Assembly (NCBI RefSeq): GCF_002355395.1
Contig: NZ_AP017315.1
Span: 2,108,001-2,172,000, forward strand
Length of the DNA stretch: 64,000 nt
Reading direction: 5' to 3'
Source: Microcella alkaliphila
GTDB lineage: Bacteria; Actinomycetota; Actinomycetes; Actinomycetales; Microbacteriaceae
Each line of letters begins with the position of its first letter. Positions within the stretch are counted from its first letter, which is position 1. Position numbers and translations under genes: made by a program. The notes under the pieces were generated by a model that ran no database searches, was not told the origin of the DNA, and saw only the letters and a list, made by a program, of their open reading frames with translations. This document shows, in pieces, positions 54,287-62,762 of the stretch.

Positions 54287-55720
54287 GTGACTTTCACCGA
54301 CCTGGGCGTCGAAGCCGATATCGCCGACGCCCTCGCAGCGAAGGGCATCACCGAGCCCTTCCCCATCCAGCAGCAGACCATCCCCCTCGCCCTCACGGGT
54401 CAAGACATCATTGGCCAGGCAAAAACCGGAACCGGCAAGACCTTCGGCTTCGGCCTGCCGCTCATCCAGAAGCTCGGCGCCACCCCCGGCCCGGGCGTGA
54501 AGGCCCTCATCGTCGTGCCCACGCGCGAGCTGTGCGTGCAGGTGACCGAAGACATTGAGCTCGCCGCGTCGAACCGCCCGACCACGGTCGTGTCGATCTA
54601 CGGCGGAAAGGCCTACGAGGGTCAGATCGACCAGCTGAAGGCCGGCGCGCAGATTGTCGTGGGCACCCCCGGGCGCCTCCTCGACCTCGCCGGTCAGCGC
54701 TTGCTGAACCTCGCCGATGTCGAGGTCATGGTGCTCGACGAGGCCGACAAGATGCTCGACCTCGGGTTCCTCTCCGACATCGAGAAGCTGTTCGCCCAGA
54801 CGAAGCCGACCCGGCACACGATGCTCTTCTCGGCGACCATGCCGGGCCCGATCGTCGCGCTCGCCCGTCGATTCATGAACCGGCCGATTCACATTCGCGC
54901 GACCGACCCCGACGAGGGGCTGACGCAGGCGAACATCAAGCACATCGTCTACCGGGCGCACGCGCTCGACAAAGACGAGGTCATCGGCCGCATTCTGCAG
55001 GCCGAGGGCCGCGGCAAGACGGTCGTGTTCACGCGCACGAAGCGCGCCGCCGCGAAGCTCGTCGAAGAGCTGAACGACCGCGGCTACAGCGCCGGCGCCG
55101 TGCACGGCGACATGACGCAGGAGGCCCGCGAGCGCTCGATGGCCGCCTTCAAGGCCGGCAAGAAAGACATCCTGATCGCGACCGACGTGGCCGCGCGCGG
55201 CATCGACGTGAACGACGTAACGCACGTGATCAACCACACGGTTCCCGACGACCACGACGCCTACCTGCACCGCGTCGGCCGCACGGGTCGCGCGGGCAAG
55301 ACGGGCATCGCCGTGACGTTTGTCGACTGGGCAGACATGCACAAGTGGGCGCTCATCAACCGGGCGCTCGACATGGGTCAGCCCGAGCCGGTCGAGACGT
55401 ACTCGTCGTCGCCGCACCTGTACGCCGACCTCAACATCCCCGAGGGCTCGAAGGGCCGCCTGAAGGCGACCCCGATTCCGAAGGTCGAAAAAGAGGCGTC
55501 GCGCCCGCCGCGTGAGCGCACCCGCCGCCGCAGCGGCGGCTCGGGCGGCGGCTCCGGCTCGTCCAGCACGCAGGATGCTCGCGGCGGCGACCGCGTCGAG
55601 AACGCACGCTCCGAGGGCGGTGCGCCGCGGAAGCGTCGTCGCCGCCGTCGTGGCGGAGGCGGCGGAACCGGTGGCCAGGGTGCGAGCGGCGCGGCGGGGA
55701 ATGCCGCGGCGGGCGCCTAG
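54287..55720 (+). CDS. DEAD-box RNA helicase (RhlE-like)
   Basis: 477 aa, GTG start. Q-motif FTDLGVEADIADALAAKGIT, motif I GQAKTGTGKTFGFGLPL, PTREL, TPGR, motif II VLDEADKMLD, SAT (LFSATMPGP), then domain 2 with DVAARGIDVNDVTHVIN and HRVGRTGRAG. The C-terminal ~75 residues are basic and Gly/Arg-rich (RRRRRGGGGGTGGQGASGAA), for non-specific RNA binding. Likely functions are ribosome assembly and cold adaptation. Confidence 0.94.
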   Translation: MTFTDLGVEADIADALAAKGITEPFPIQQQTIPLALTGQDIIGQAKTGTGKTFGFGLPLIQKLGATPGPGVKALIVVPTRELCVQVTEDIELAASNRPTTVVSIYGGKAYEGQIDQLKAGAQIVVGTPGRLLDLAGQRLLNLADVEVMVLDEADKMLDLGFLSDIEKLFAQTKPTRHTMLFSATMPGPIVALARRFMNRPIHIRATDPDEGLTQANIKHIVYRAHALDKDEVIGRILQAEGRGKTVVFTRTKRAAAKLVEELNDRGYSAGAVHGDMTQEARERSMAAFKAGKKDILIATDVAARGIDVNDVTHVINHTVPDDHDAYLHRVGRTGRAGKTGIAVTFVDWADMHKWALINRALDMGQPEPVETYSSSPHLYADLNIPEGSKGRLKATPIPKVEKEASRPPRERTRRRSGGSGGGSGSSSTQDARGGDRVENARSEGGAPRKRRRRRRGGGGGTGGQGASGAAGNAAAGA

Positions 55721-55732
55721 GTTTCCGTCCTG

Positions 55733-57232
55733 GTGACCACCACGAACAGTCCTGCCCCGCCCGCGTCAGCGCCGGTGACCGCCGCTCAGCGTCGCATCGT
55801 GCTGGGCGTCCTCATCGGCTCAGCCTTCGTCGTCATCCTGAACGAGACACTGATGGGCGTCGCGATTCCGAGGTTCATCCAGGTGTTCGGTATCACGGCG
55901 ACAACGGCGCAGTGGCTGACCACCGCGTTCATGCTGACCCTCGCGGTCGTCATTCCGATCACCGGCTGGCTGTTGCAGCGCTTCAGCACGCGCGCGCTGT
56001 TCGTGACGGCGATGTCGCTGTTCACGTCGGGCACCCTGCTCGGGGCCGTGGCCCCGTTCTTCGAGCTGCTGATCGTCGCGCGCGTCATTCAGGCGAGCGG
56101 CACGGCGATCGTGATGCCCATGCTGTTCACAACCGTGTTCGCGCTGGTCGCCCCGGGACGCCGCGGGCAGGTCATCGGAACCGTGTCGACCGTGATCGCG
56201 GTCGCCCCGGCGGTCGGACCAAGCCTGTCGGGCTTCATTCTGAGCATCGCCGACTGGCACTGGCTGTTCATCACGATGCTGCCGCTGACGACGACGGCCC
56301 TCGTGGTCGGCGCTCTGCGCATGGTCGACGTCAGCCAGCGCCGCGGCTCCCGCCTCGACCTCGTCAGCATCATGCTGTCGGTTCCGGGATTCGGTGGACT
56401 CGTGTTCGGGCTCGCCCAACTGGGCGAGGGCGGCCACGCCGACGGCGGGTCCGGCTCCGACTCGGTCGTGACGGGCACGATCTCGCTCGTCGTGGGCGTC
56501 GTCGCGCTCGCGCTGTTCGTGCTGCGTCAGCTGCGCCTGCAGCGCACCGACGACGCGCTGCTCGACATGCGCACGTTCGCCGAGCGTCAGTTCGCGCTCT
56601 CGATCGGCATCATCACGGTGGGCTCGATGTCACTGTTCGGCGCGATCATCATCATTCCGCTCTACGTCCAAGAGGTCCTGGGAGCCTCGCCACTCGTCTC
56701 GGGTCTGGTGATTCTGCCGGGTGCGCTGCTGCAGGGGCTCATGGCCCCGCTCATCGGCCGCCGCTACGACAAGGTCGGGCCGCGCTCGCTCGTGATTCCC
56801 GGCATCGTGTTGATGGCGAGCACGCTCTGGGGCATGTCGATGTTCACCTCGGCCACCCCCATCTGGCTTGTCGCCGTCGCGAACATCGGCATCGGGCTGG
56901 GGCTTGCCCTGCTGTTCACCCCGCTGCTGACGAACGGACTCGCGGCTCTTCGACCGCAGTTGAACCCCTACGGGTCGGCAATCGTCGGCACCGTGCAGCA
57001 GGTCGCCGGGGCCGCGGGTATCGCACTGTTCCTGTCGGTCGCGGCGTTCGTCGCCCCGGCGACGGGCGAGGCGTCGATCTCGGCCGACGGCGTTCGGGCC
57101 GCCTTCACGGTGGCTGCGGCTCTCGCCACCGCGGTGATCCCCCTGGTGCTGCTCGTGCGCTGGCAGCGCGGCACCGGAGGCCCCGAGGTGACGACCGAGA
57201 CTGGGTCGACCCGCGTCGTCGAGTCGGCGTAA
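55733..57232 (+). CDS. MFS multidrug exporter, DHA2/EmrB family
   Basis: 499 aa, GTG start, 14 hydrophobic segments. Motif LNETLMGVAIPRFIQVF in TM1 and PITGWLLQRFSTRALF (motif A) match the EmrB/LmrB-type MDR exporters; motif C-like ALVAPGRRGQVIGTVST follows TM4. A Gly/Ser/Asp-rich linker (GEGGHADGGSGSDS) lies centrally. It is 12 nt after the helicase stop, so may share its transcript. Substrate unknown. Confidence 0.88.
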   Translation: MTTTNSPAPPASAPVTAAQRRIVLGVLIGSAFVVILNETLMGVAIPRFIQVFGITATTAQWLTTAFMLTLAVVIPITGWLLQRFSTRALFVTAMSLFTSGTLLGAVAPFFELLIVARVIQASGTAIVMPMLFTTVFALVAPGRRGQVIGTVSTVIAVAPAVGPSLSGFILSIADWHWLFITMLPLTTTALVVGALRMVDVSQRRGSRLDLVSIMLSVPGFGGLVFGLAQLGEGGHADGGSGSDSVVTGTISLVVGVVALALFVLRQLRLQRTDDALLDMRTFAERQFALSIGIITVGSMSLFGAIIIIPLYVQEVLGASPLVSGLVILPGALLQGLMAPLIGRRYDKVGPRSLVIPGIVLMASTLWGMSMFTSATPIWLVAVANIGIGLGLALLFTPLLTNGLAALRPQLNPYGSAIVGTVQQVAGAAGIALFLSVAAFVAPATGEASISADGVRAAFTVAAALATAVIPLVLLVRWQRGTGGPEVTTETGSTRVVESA

Positions 57233-57256
57233 AGCTCCAGGTCGCGTCGCGGCGGC

Positions 57257-58108
57257 TTAACCCCGCACCGGCTTCACGCCGCGGGCGGCGGCGATGATGC
57301 GCTCGAGCGCGTCGGGGCTCGTCGTGTACTCCGCGAGCCGGTTCGGCTTACCCTCGCCGTGGTAGTCGCTCGACCCGGTCACGACGAGGTCGTATTTCTC
57401 CGCCCACCGCTCAAGCGTCGCCCGCCCGGCGTCGGTGTTCTCACGGTGGCCGATTTCGAGACCGACGAGGCCGGCGTCGATGAGCGTCACGAGCATCCGT
57501 TCGTCGATGACGGCATCAGCGCCGCGGGTGGCGGGGTGCGCGATCACGGGGGCTCCGCCGGCGTTCGCGATGAGCCGCACGCCGTCGAGCACGGTGGGGG
57601 CGGCGTGCGGCAGGTAGTAGCCGCCGCGAAAGTGCAGGATCGACGCGAACGCTTCGCTGCGGGTGCGCACGATGCCGCGGGCGACGAGCGCATCGGCGAT
57701 GTGCGGCCGTCCGATCGAGACGCCGCCCGACTGGGCGAGCACGTCCTGCCAGGTGACGTCGAAGTCTTCACTCAAACGGCCCACCATGCGCTCGGCGCGG
57801 GTCAACCGGTCGTCGCGGATGCGCGCCGTCTCGGGCACGAGATCGCCGTCGTTCGGGTTGAACAGGTAGCCGAGCACGTGGACGCTGCGCCACTCGTCGC
57901 GGGTCGACAGCTCCATGCCGCGAATCACCTGCAGGCCTGTGCCCGCCGCGGCTGTCACCGCCTCGTCCCACCCGGCGGTCGAGTCGTGGTCGGTGATCGC
58001 GATCGTGTCGAGCCCCGCCTCGAGCGCGGCGCGAATCAGCTGGGTCGGCGTCTCGGTGCCGTCGCTGACGCTCGAGTGCGCGTGCAGATCGATCAGCGGA
58101 TGCGCCAT
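57257..58108 (-). CDS. PHP-domain phosphoesterase (TrpH/RNase AM-like)
   Basis: 283 aa. Metal-binding motifs LIDLHAHSSVSDG (HxH), IAITDHDSTAGWDE, a central His (VIAHPATRG) and the C-terminal TGSSDYHGEGKPNRLAE complete the PHP active site. Homologues act on nucleoside 3',5'-bisphosphates or 5' ends of RNA. Start MAHPLIDL chosen, since the upstream 10 codons lack homology. Convergent with the MFS gene. Confidence 0.88.
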   Translation of the reverse strand: MAHPLIDLHAHSSVSDGTETPTQLIRAALEAGLDTIAITDHDSTAGWDEAVTAAAGTGLQVIRGMELSTRDEWRSVHVLGYLFNPNDGDLVPETARIRDDRLTRAERMVGRLSEDFDVTWQDVLAQSGGVSIGRPHIADALVARGIVRTRSEAFASILHFRGGYYLPHAAPTVLDGVRLIANAGGAPVIAHPATRGADAVIDERMLVTLIDAGLVGLEIGHRENTDAGRATLERWAEKYDLVVTGSSDYHGEGKPNRLAEYTTSPDALERIIAAARGVKPVRG

Positions 58109-58164
58109 ATCGCCATCGTAGGACGCACGGGCTGGCAAGGTGCCCGCGTTAGGCTCGACCCATC

Positions 58165-59169
58165 ATGGTTGTGAAGGTGATCTCAGCGGCGACGCTCGTG
58201 ATCATCGGGATCGTTCTTCTCGTCGTCGCCTGGCCTAGCCTCTTCGGGCTCACGCTCTCGCCGTACATCGCCCAGATGGTCGCCCTGCGATCGGCGGCGG
58301 CGGCAGCAGCCCTCATCGCCGCCCTCGTGGTCGTGATTCTGGCGCTCATCGTCGCGCCAGCCCGACGCTTCTTCGCCGCGATCGCGCTCATGCTCATGGT
58401 GTTCGCCGGGCTCAACGTCGCCGTGCAGTCAGTGCGGGGCTTCGGCAACGAGACCTTCCCGCTGCGCGCCCCCGCCGAGCTGAGTGTGCTCGCCTGGAAC
58501 ACCCTCGGCAATGCACCCGGCGCCGAGCGCATCGCGGCGCTCGCGCTCGACGAGCAGGCCGACATCGTCGTCCTGCCCGAGACCACGGCCGAGGTCGCCG
58601 AACAGACCGCCGTGCTGATGCGCGAAGCGGGCAGCCCCATGTGGGTCTACACGGTCGCGTTCGACCAGATCGCCGCGGCTCGCTCGACGAGCGTGCTCGT
58701 GTCAGCCTCGATCGGGCAGTACCGCATCGACGACACCGTCGGAAACACGCGCGTGCTGCCGAGCATCGTGCTGCGCCCGCTCGATCACGATGGGCCGACC
58801 ATCATCGGCGTGCACCCCGTCGCGCCGATCCCGCAGCAGCTCGACAACTGGCGGGCCGACCTCGCCTGGGTCGATTCCGTCTGCCGCGGTGACCGCGTGA
58901 TTCTCGCCGGCGACTTGAACGCCACGCCCGACCACTTCACGGCCCTCGGCGACCCCGACGGCCTCGGCACCTGTGACTCGGCGAACATCGTCACCGGCAA
59001 CGGCGCCGTCGGCACCTGGCCGACCAGGCTGCCGCCACTCCTCGGCGCGCCCATCGACCACATCATGACAACCGACGACGTCGCCGTGACGGGATTCCGC
59101 GTCATCACCACCGAGGACGGCACCGGCAGCGATCACCGCCCGATCGTCGCGCGCGTCATTCTGAACTGA
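58165..59169 (+). CDS. Membrane-anchored endonuclease/exonuclease/phosphatase-family protein
   Basis: 334 aa. Three N-terminal TM segments (VISAATLVIIGIVLLVVAWP, SAAAAAALIAALVVVILAL, ALMLMVFAGLNVAVQSV) are followed by an extracytoplasmic EEP domain: LSVLAWNTLG, IVVLPETT, VILAGDLNATPDHF, PIDHIMTTDD and TGSDHRPIVAR, matching the Asn-Glu-Asp-Asp-His active site. Similar actinobacterial proteins are of unknown substrate; phosphodiesters or lipids are possible. Confidence 0.88.
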   Translation: MVVKVISAATLVIIGIVLLVVAWPSLFGLTLSPYIAQMVALRSAAAAAALIAALVVVILALIVAPARRFFAAIALMLMVFAGLNVAVQSVRGFGNETFPLRAPAELSVLAWNTLGNAPGAERIAALALDEQADIVVLPETTAEVAEQTAVLMREAGSPMWVYTVAFDQIAAARSTSVLVSASIGQYRIDDTVGNTRVLPSIVLRPLDHDGPTIIGVHPVAPIPQQLDNWRADLAWVDSVCRGDRVILAGDLNATPDHFTALGDPDGLGTCDSANIVTGNGAVGTWPTRLPPLLGAPIDHIMTTDDVAVTGFRVITTEDGTGSDHRPIVARVILN

Positions 59170-59219
59170 GCCCCGCGCATCCGGAGCGGTCGGCGCTCGT
59201 CGGGGCGCGCGGTGGAACA

Positions 59220-60758
59220 ATGGTCGGCATGGCTGAGACCGACAAGGCAACCACTGAGGCTCCTCGCGCGACCGAGAACCGATCCACCACCCCCGGGTCG
59301 GAGAAGTTTCGCGACTTCATTTCAAGCGGCTGGGCCGAGCGCCCGGCAGGCGTGGGCGAGGCCCGCGAGCAGGCTGTGTATGCGGCGGCGCGGCGCGCGC
59401 GCATCTCGTCGCTGTTTCCCGGCCAGCGGCTGATCATTCCGGCGGGCCCGGCGAAGCAGCGCTCGAACGACACCGACTACCCGTACCGCGCTCACTCGGC
59501 CTTCGCGCACCTCACCGGCTGGGGCAGTGACACGGTGCCGGGAAGCGTGCTCGTGCTCGAGCCGACGGCCGACGGCCACGAGGCGGTGCTGTTCTTCCGC
59601 GAGGCGGCGGGGCGCGACTCCGACGAGTTCTACGCGAATCCCGAGATCGGCGAGTTCTGGACGGGCCCGCGGCCGAGCCGCGACGACGTCGCCGTCGACC
59701 TCGCGCTCGAGGCCCGCGGTCTCGGCGAGCTCGACGCCGTGCTCGACGCCGTCGACGAGGAAACGCTCGTGGTACGCGAGGCGGATGCTCGCCTCACCGA
59801 CCGCGTCGATTCGGCGCGACTGGTCGGCGGCTTCCGCACCGCGGCCGCGGGCGCCGGGGTCGACACGGCGGGCGACGACGAGCTCGCCCGCGACGTGAGC
59901 GAACTGCGGCTCGTGAAAGACGAGTACGAGGTCGACGAGATGCGCCGCGCCGTCGCCGCGACCGCGCAGGGCTTTAACGACGTCGTGCGCGACCTTCCGC
60001 AGATCATCGAGCACCCCCGCGGCGAGCGCCTCGTCGAGGGCACGTTCAACCGGCGCGCCCGCGCCGAGGGCAACACGGTCGGCTACGACACGATCGCCGC
60101 CTCCGGCCCGCATGCGTGCATCCTGCACTGGACCCGCAACGACGGGCCCGTGCTGCCCGGCGACCTGATCCTCATCGACGCCGGCGTCGAGCTCGACAGC
60201 TACTACACGGCCGACATCACGCGCACGCTGCCCGTCGCGGGTACCTTCAGCCCCGTGCAGCGCATGGTCTACGAGGCGGTGCGCGAGGCCGCCGACGCGG
60301 CGTTCGCGATCGTGAAGCCCGGCATCCGGTTCCGCGAGGTGCACGCCGCCGCGATGGGCGTCATCGCCGCGAAGACCGCCGAGTGGGGCTTCCTGCCGGT
60401 CAGCGCGGAGGAGTCGCTGAAGCCCGACGCTGGCTACCACCGCCGCTACATGGTGCACGGCACCTCGCACCACCTGGGGATCGACGTGCACGACTGCGCG
60501 CAGGCCCGCCGCGACCTCTACCTCGATGGCGAACTGCAGGCTGGCATGGTGTTCACGATCGAGCCGGGACTGTACTTCCAGCCCGACGACCTCACCGTGC
60601 CGGAGGAGTTCCGCGGCATCGGCGTGCGCATCGAAGACGACATCCTCGTCACGGAGGACGGCGCCGAGAACCTATCCGCGTTCATCCCCCGCACCGCCGA
60701 CGAGGTCGAAGAGTGGATCGCCGGCCGCGCGCCCGAGTGGGGCGACGAGGAGGAGTAG
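59220..60758 (+). CDS. pepP: Xaa-Pro aminopeptidase (aminopeptidase P, M24B)
   Basis: 512 aa metalloprotease removing N-terminal residues before proline. The N-terminal creatinase-like domain (ISSLFPGQRLIIPAGPAKQR, YRAHSAFAHLTGW) precedes the pita-bread catalytic domain with metal ligands in LILIDAGVELDSYYTADITR, HGTSHHLGIDVHD, FTIEPGLYF and GVRIEDDI. ATG 59229 (MAETDK) is an alternative start. It ends 6 nt from the convergent mgtE. Confidence 0.93.
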   Translation: MVGMAETDKATTEAPRATENRSTTPGSEKFRDFISSGWAERPAGVGEAREQAVYAAARRARISSLFPGQRLIIPAGPAKQRSNDTDYPYRAHSAFAHLTGWGSDTVPGSVLVLEPTADGHEAVLFFREAAGRDSDEFYANPEIGEFWTGPRPSRDDVAVDLALEARGLGELDAVLDAVDEETLVVREADARLTDRVDSARLVGGFRTAAAGAGVDTAGDDELARDVSELRLVKDEYEVDEMRRAVAATAQGFNDVVRDLPQIIEHPRGERLVEGTFNRRARAEGNTVGYDTIAASGPHACILHWTRNDGPVLPGDLILIDAGVELDSYYTADITRTLPVAGTFSPVQRMVYEAVREAADAAFAIVKPGIRFREVHAAAMGVIAAKTAEWGFLPVSAEESLKPDAGYHRRYMVHGTSHHLGIDVHDCAQARRDLYLDGELQAGMVFTIEPGLYFQPDDLTVPEEFRGIGVRIEDDILVTEDGAENLSAFIPRTADEVEEWIAGRAPEWGDEEE

Positions 60759-60764
60759 CGCGCT

Positions 60765-62093
60765 CTACAGCCCGAGCACGGCCGCCGCGACGAGGAAGTA
60801 GATGATGAGGCCCGTCGCGTCGACGAGGGTCGTGACCATGGGGGCGGAAATGACGGCCGGGTCGATCCGTACGGCGCGGGCGAGCAGCGGCATGGATGCG
60901 CCGACGGTCGCCGCCCACGCGCAGATCAGCACGACCGAGATGCCGACAACGGTCGCGACGGGGAAGTCGACGACGATCGAGCCGATAGCCAGCGCGACGA
61001 TGCCGAGGCTGACGCCGAGCAAGAGCCCCACGCGGCACTCGCGCCAGGCGACGCGCAACACGTCGCTCGGGCGCACCTCGCCCAGCGCAAGGGCGCGCAC
61101 GGCCGCGGTCGCCGCCTGGGCACCGACATTTCCGCCCGTTCCGACGAGCATCGGGATGAACAGCGCGAGGGCCGTGACCTCTTCGAGCGAATCCTCGAAG
61201 ATCTGCAGCACCGACACGGTGAGCGCGGCCGCAACGATGAGGATGAACAGCCACACGACGCGCAGGCCTGCGAGCCGCCAGACGCTCGACGAGAAATAGT
61301 GGCCCGCGCTCGGCAGCGCACCGGCCTGGCGCGCAATGTCTTCCGAGTCGGCCTCCTCAATGATCTCGAGAGCGTCGTCGACGGTGAGGATTCCGACCAC
61401 GCGGTCTTCGAGGTCGAGAATGACGAGGCCGGTGAGGTTGTACTCCTGCAGCAGGCGCGCCGAGGCTTCCGCCTCGTCGTCGACGTGGGCCGTCGGGTGG
61501 TCATCGTCGGCGATGTCCATCACCGACTGCTCGGGGTCGGCGAGCACGAGCTGCTTGAGTGACACCGTGCCCCGGTAGGCCCGCGACGAGTCGACGATCG
61601 CGACGAGGTCGATCGTCTCGGCGTGCTCGGCGCGCGCGCGCAGCCGGGCCAGCGCCTGGCCCACGGTCGTGGTGTCGTAGACCGAGATGATCTCGGGGCT
61701 CATGGCTCGCCCGATCGACCCGGCCGGGTATCCGAGCAGCTCGGCGGTCATGCGCCGCTCGCGCGGGCTCAGCCCGGCGAGCACCTTCTGCACGAAGCCG
61801 GCGGGCGCCTCGCCGAGAAGGCGGGCGCGGTCGTCCGGGTCCATGTTTTCGACCAACTCCGCGAATTGGTGGTCGCGCATCCCGCCGAGCAGTTCTTGCT
61901 GCTGGGTCGAGTCGAGCTCTTCGAAGACCTCAAGCGCGCGGCCCTTCGGCAAAAGCCGCCAGGCGAGCGCGGAGTCGACCGCGCGCAGGCGCGTCAACTC
62001 GTCGGCGATCTCGTGCGGAGCGTGGTCGGCGAGCCACTGTGCGGCGGCACGGATGTCGCGTTCTTCGATCGCGTCCTGCAGGTCTTCGGTCAT
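60765..62093 (-). CDS. mgtE: Magnesium transporter MgtE
   Basis: 442 aa. Cytoplasmic N domain of superhelical repeats (IADELTRLRAVDSALAWRLL, LGEAPAGFVQKVLAGLSP), two CBS domains (AMSPEIISVYDTTTVGQAL, VDDEAEASARLLQEYNLTGL), a connecting helix, and five TMs with the pore-lining IPMLVGTGGNVGAQAATAAV. The N and CBS domains normally close the pore when Mg is plentiful. Start MTEDLQD at 62093. No M-box riboswitch is visible in the 90-nt upstream gap. Confidence 0.95.
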   Translation of the reverse strand: MTEDLQDAIEERDIRAAAQWLADHAPHEIADELTRLRAVDSALAWRLLPKGRALEVFEELDSTQQQELLGGMRDHQFAELVENMDPDDRARLLGEAPAGFVQKVLAGLSPRERRMTAELLGYPAGSIGRAMSPEIISVYDTTTVGQALARLRARAEHAETIDLVAIVDSSRAYRGTVSLKQLVLADPEQSVMDIADDDHPTAHVDDEAEASARLLQEYNLTGLVILDLEDRVVGILTVDDALEIIEEADSEDIARQAGALPSAGHYFSSSVWRLAGLRVVWLFILIVAAALTVSVLQIFEDSLEEVTALALFIPMLVGTGGNVGAQAATAAVRALALGEVRPSDVLRVAWRECRVGLLLGVSLGIVALAIGSIVVDFPVATVVGISVVLICAWAATVGASMPLLARAVRIDPAVISAPMVTTLVDATGLIIYFLVAAAVLGL

Positions 62094-62183
62094 GGCACAC
62101 CTCCCGGGGCAGCGCAGCTCGTGCGCACAAGGGTTGACGCCCACGCGGCCTCGTGTGACGGCGCAGGCGGGGGTGGGGGCGGG

Positions 62184-62726
62184 TCAGCGTTTAGGGGGAG
62201 CCTCGTCGGCGGCCGGCGAGGCGTCGCTGCCCGTGCGGGCGCTTTCGCCGCCGAGCAATTGCTGCGCACGCGTGATGAAGCCCGGCTCGACGATGATGTC
62301 GTAGCGCGAGGCGAGCACGCGGCTCGTCGAGGTGAAGTCGCGTCGGCGGCGCTGCAGCGCGTACTGCACGACCGACAGCACGAGACCGAAGCCCGCGCCG
62401 ATGAGGGCGGCCGCGGCCAGAAACTCAAACTGGGGCTCGGGCGAGAACAACACGAGCAACAGCCCGACGAACAGGCCGAACCAGGCACCCGTCGCCGCCC
62501 CGCCGAAGGCAACGCGGCCGTAGCTGAGCTTGCCCGTGACGTTCTCGACGAGGGTGAGGTCGTGGCCGACGATCGCGAGGCGCTTCACGTCGAAATCGGC
62601 CTTCGAGAGCCGGTCGACGACCTGCATAGCGTCGGCGTACGTGTCGTACGTGCCCAGCACGTCGCCGCGCGGCACCCGCTGGGTGGCCGCGCCGGCGCGA
62701 CGAAAGAGTCCGGGCGCGTTGCTCAT
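62184..62726 (-). CDS. General-stress-protein 17M/YflT-like membrane protein
   Basis: 180 aa. The N-terminal half has the YflT-type fold (VLGTYDTYADAMQVVDRLSK, DFDVKRLAIVGHDLTLVENV). Two glycine-rich TM helices follow (GGAATGAWFGLFVGLLLVLF, AALIGAGFGLVLSVVQYAL) and a polar C-tail. Such proteins are common beside mgtE and mrp in Microbacteriaceae and are of unknown function. Start MSNAPG at 62726. A much longer frame to 63998 is antisense to mrp. Confidence 0.8.
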   Translation of the reverse strand: MSNAPGLFRRAGAATQRVPRGDVLGTYDTYADAMQVVDRLSKADFDVKRLAIVGHDLTLVENVTGKLSYGRVAFGGAATGAWFGLFVGLLLVLFSPEPQFEFLAAAALIGAGFGLVLSVVQYALQRRRRDFTSTSRVLASRYDIIVEPGFITRAQQLLGGESARTGSDASPAADEAPPKR

Positions 62727-62762
62727 GGCTCCCATTCTGTCAGACGTCGCTAGCCTGTGGGT

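Noticed and set aside
54200..55417. Minus-strand frame extending the ferritin-like protein by ~400 codons
   Set aside because: It lies antisense to the DEAD-box helicase gene. The GTG at 54199 gives the family-size protein.
62094..62183. M-box or other Mg riboswitch upstream of mgtE
   Set aside because: Only 90 nt are available and no M-box-like conserved core was seen.
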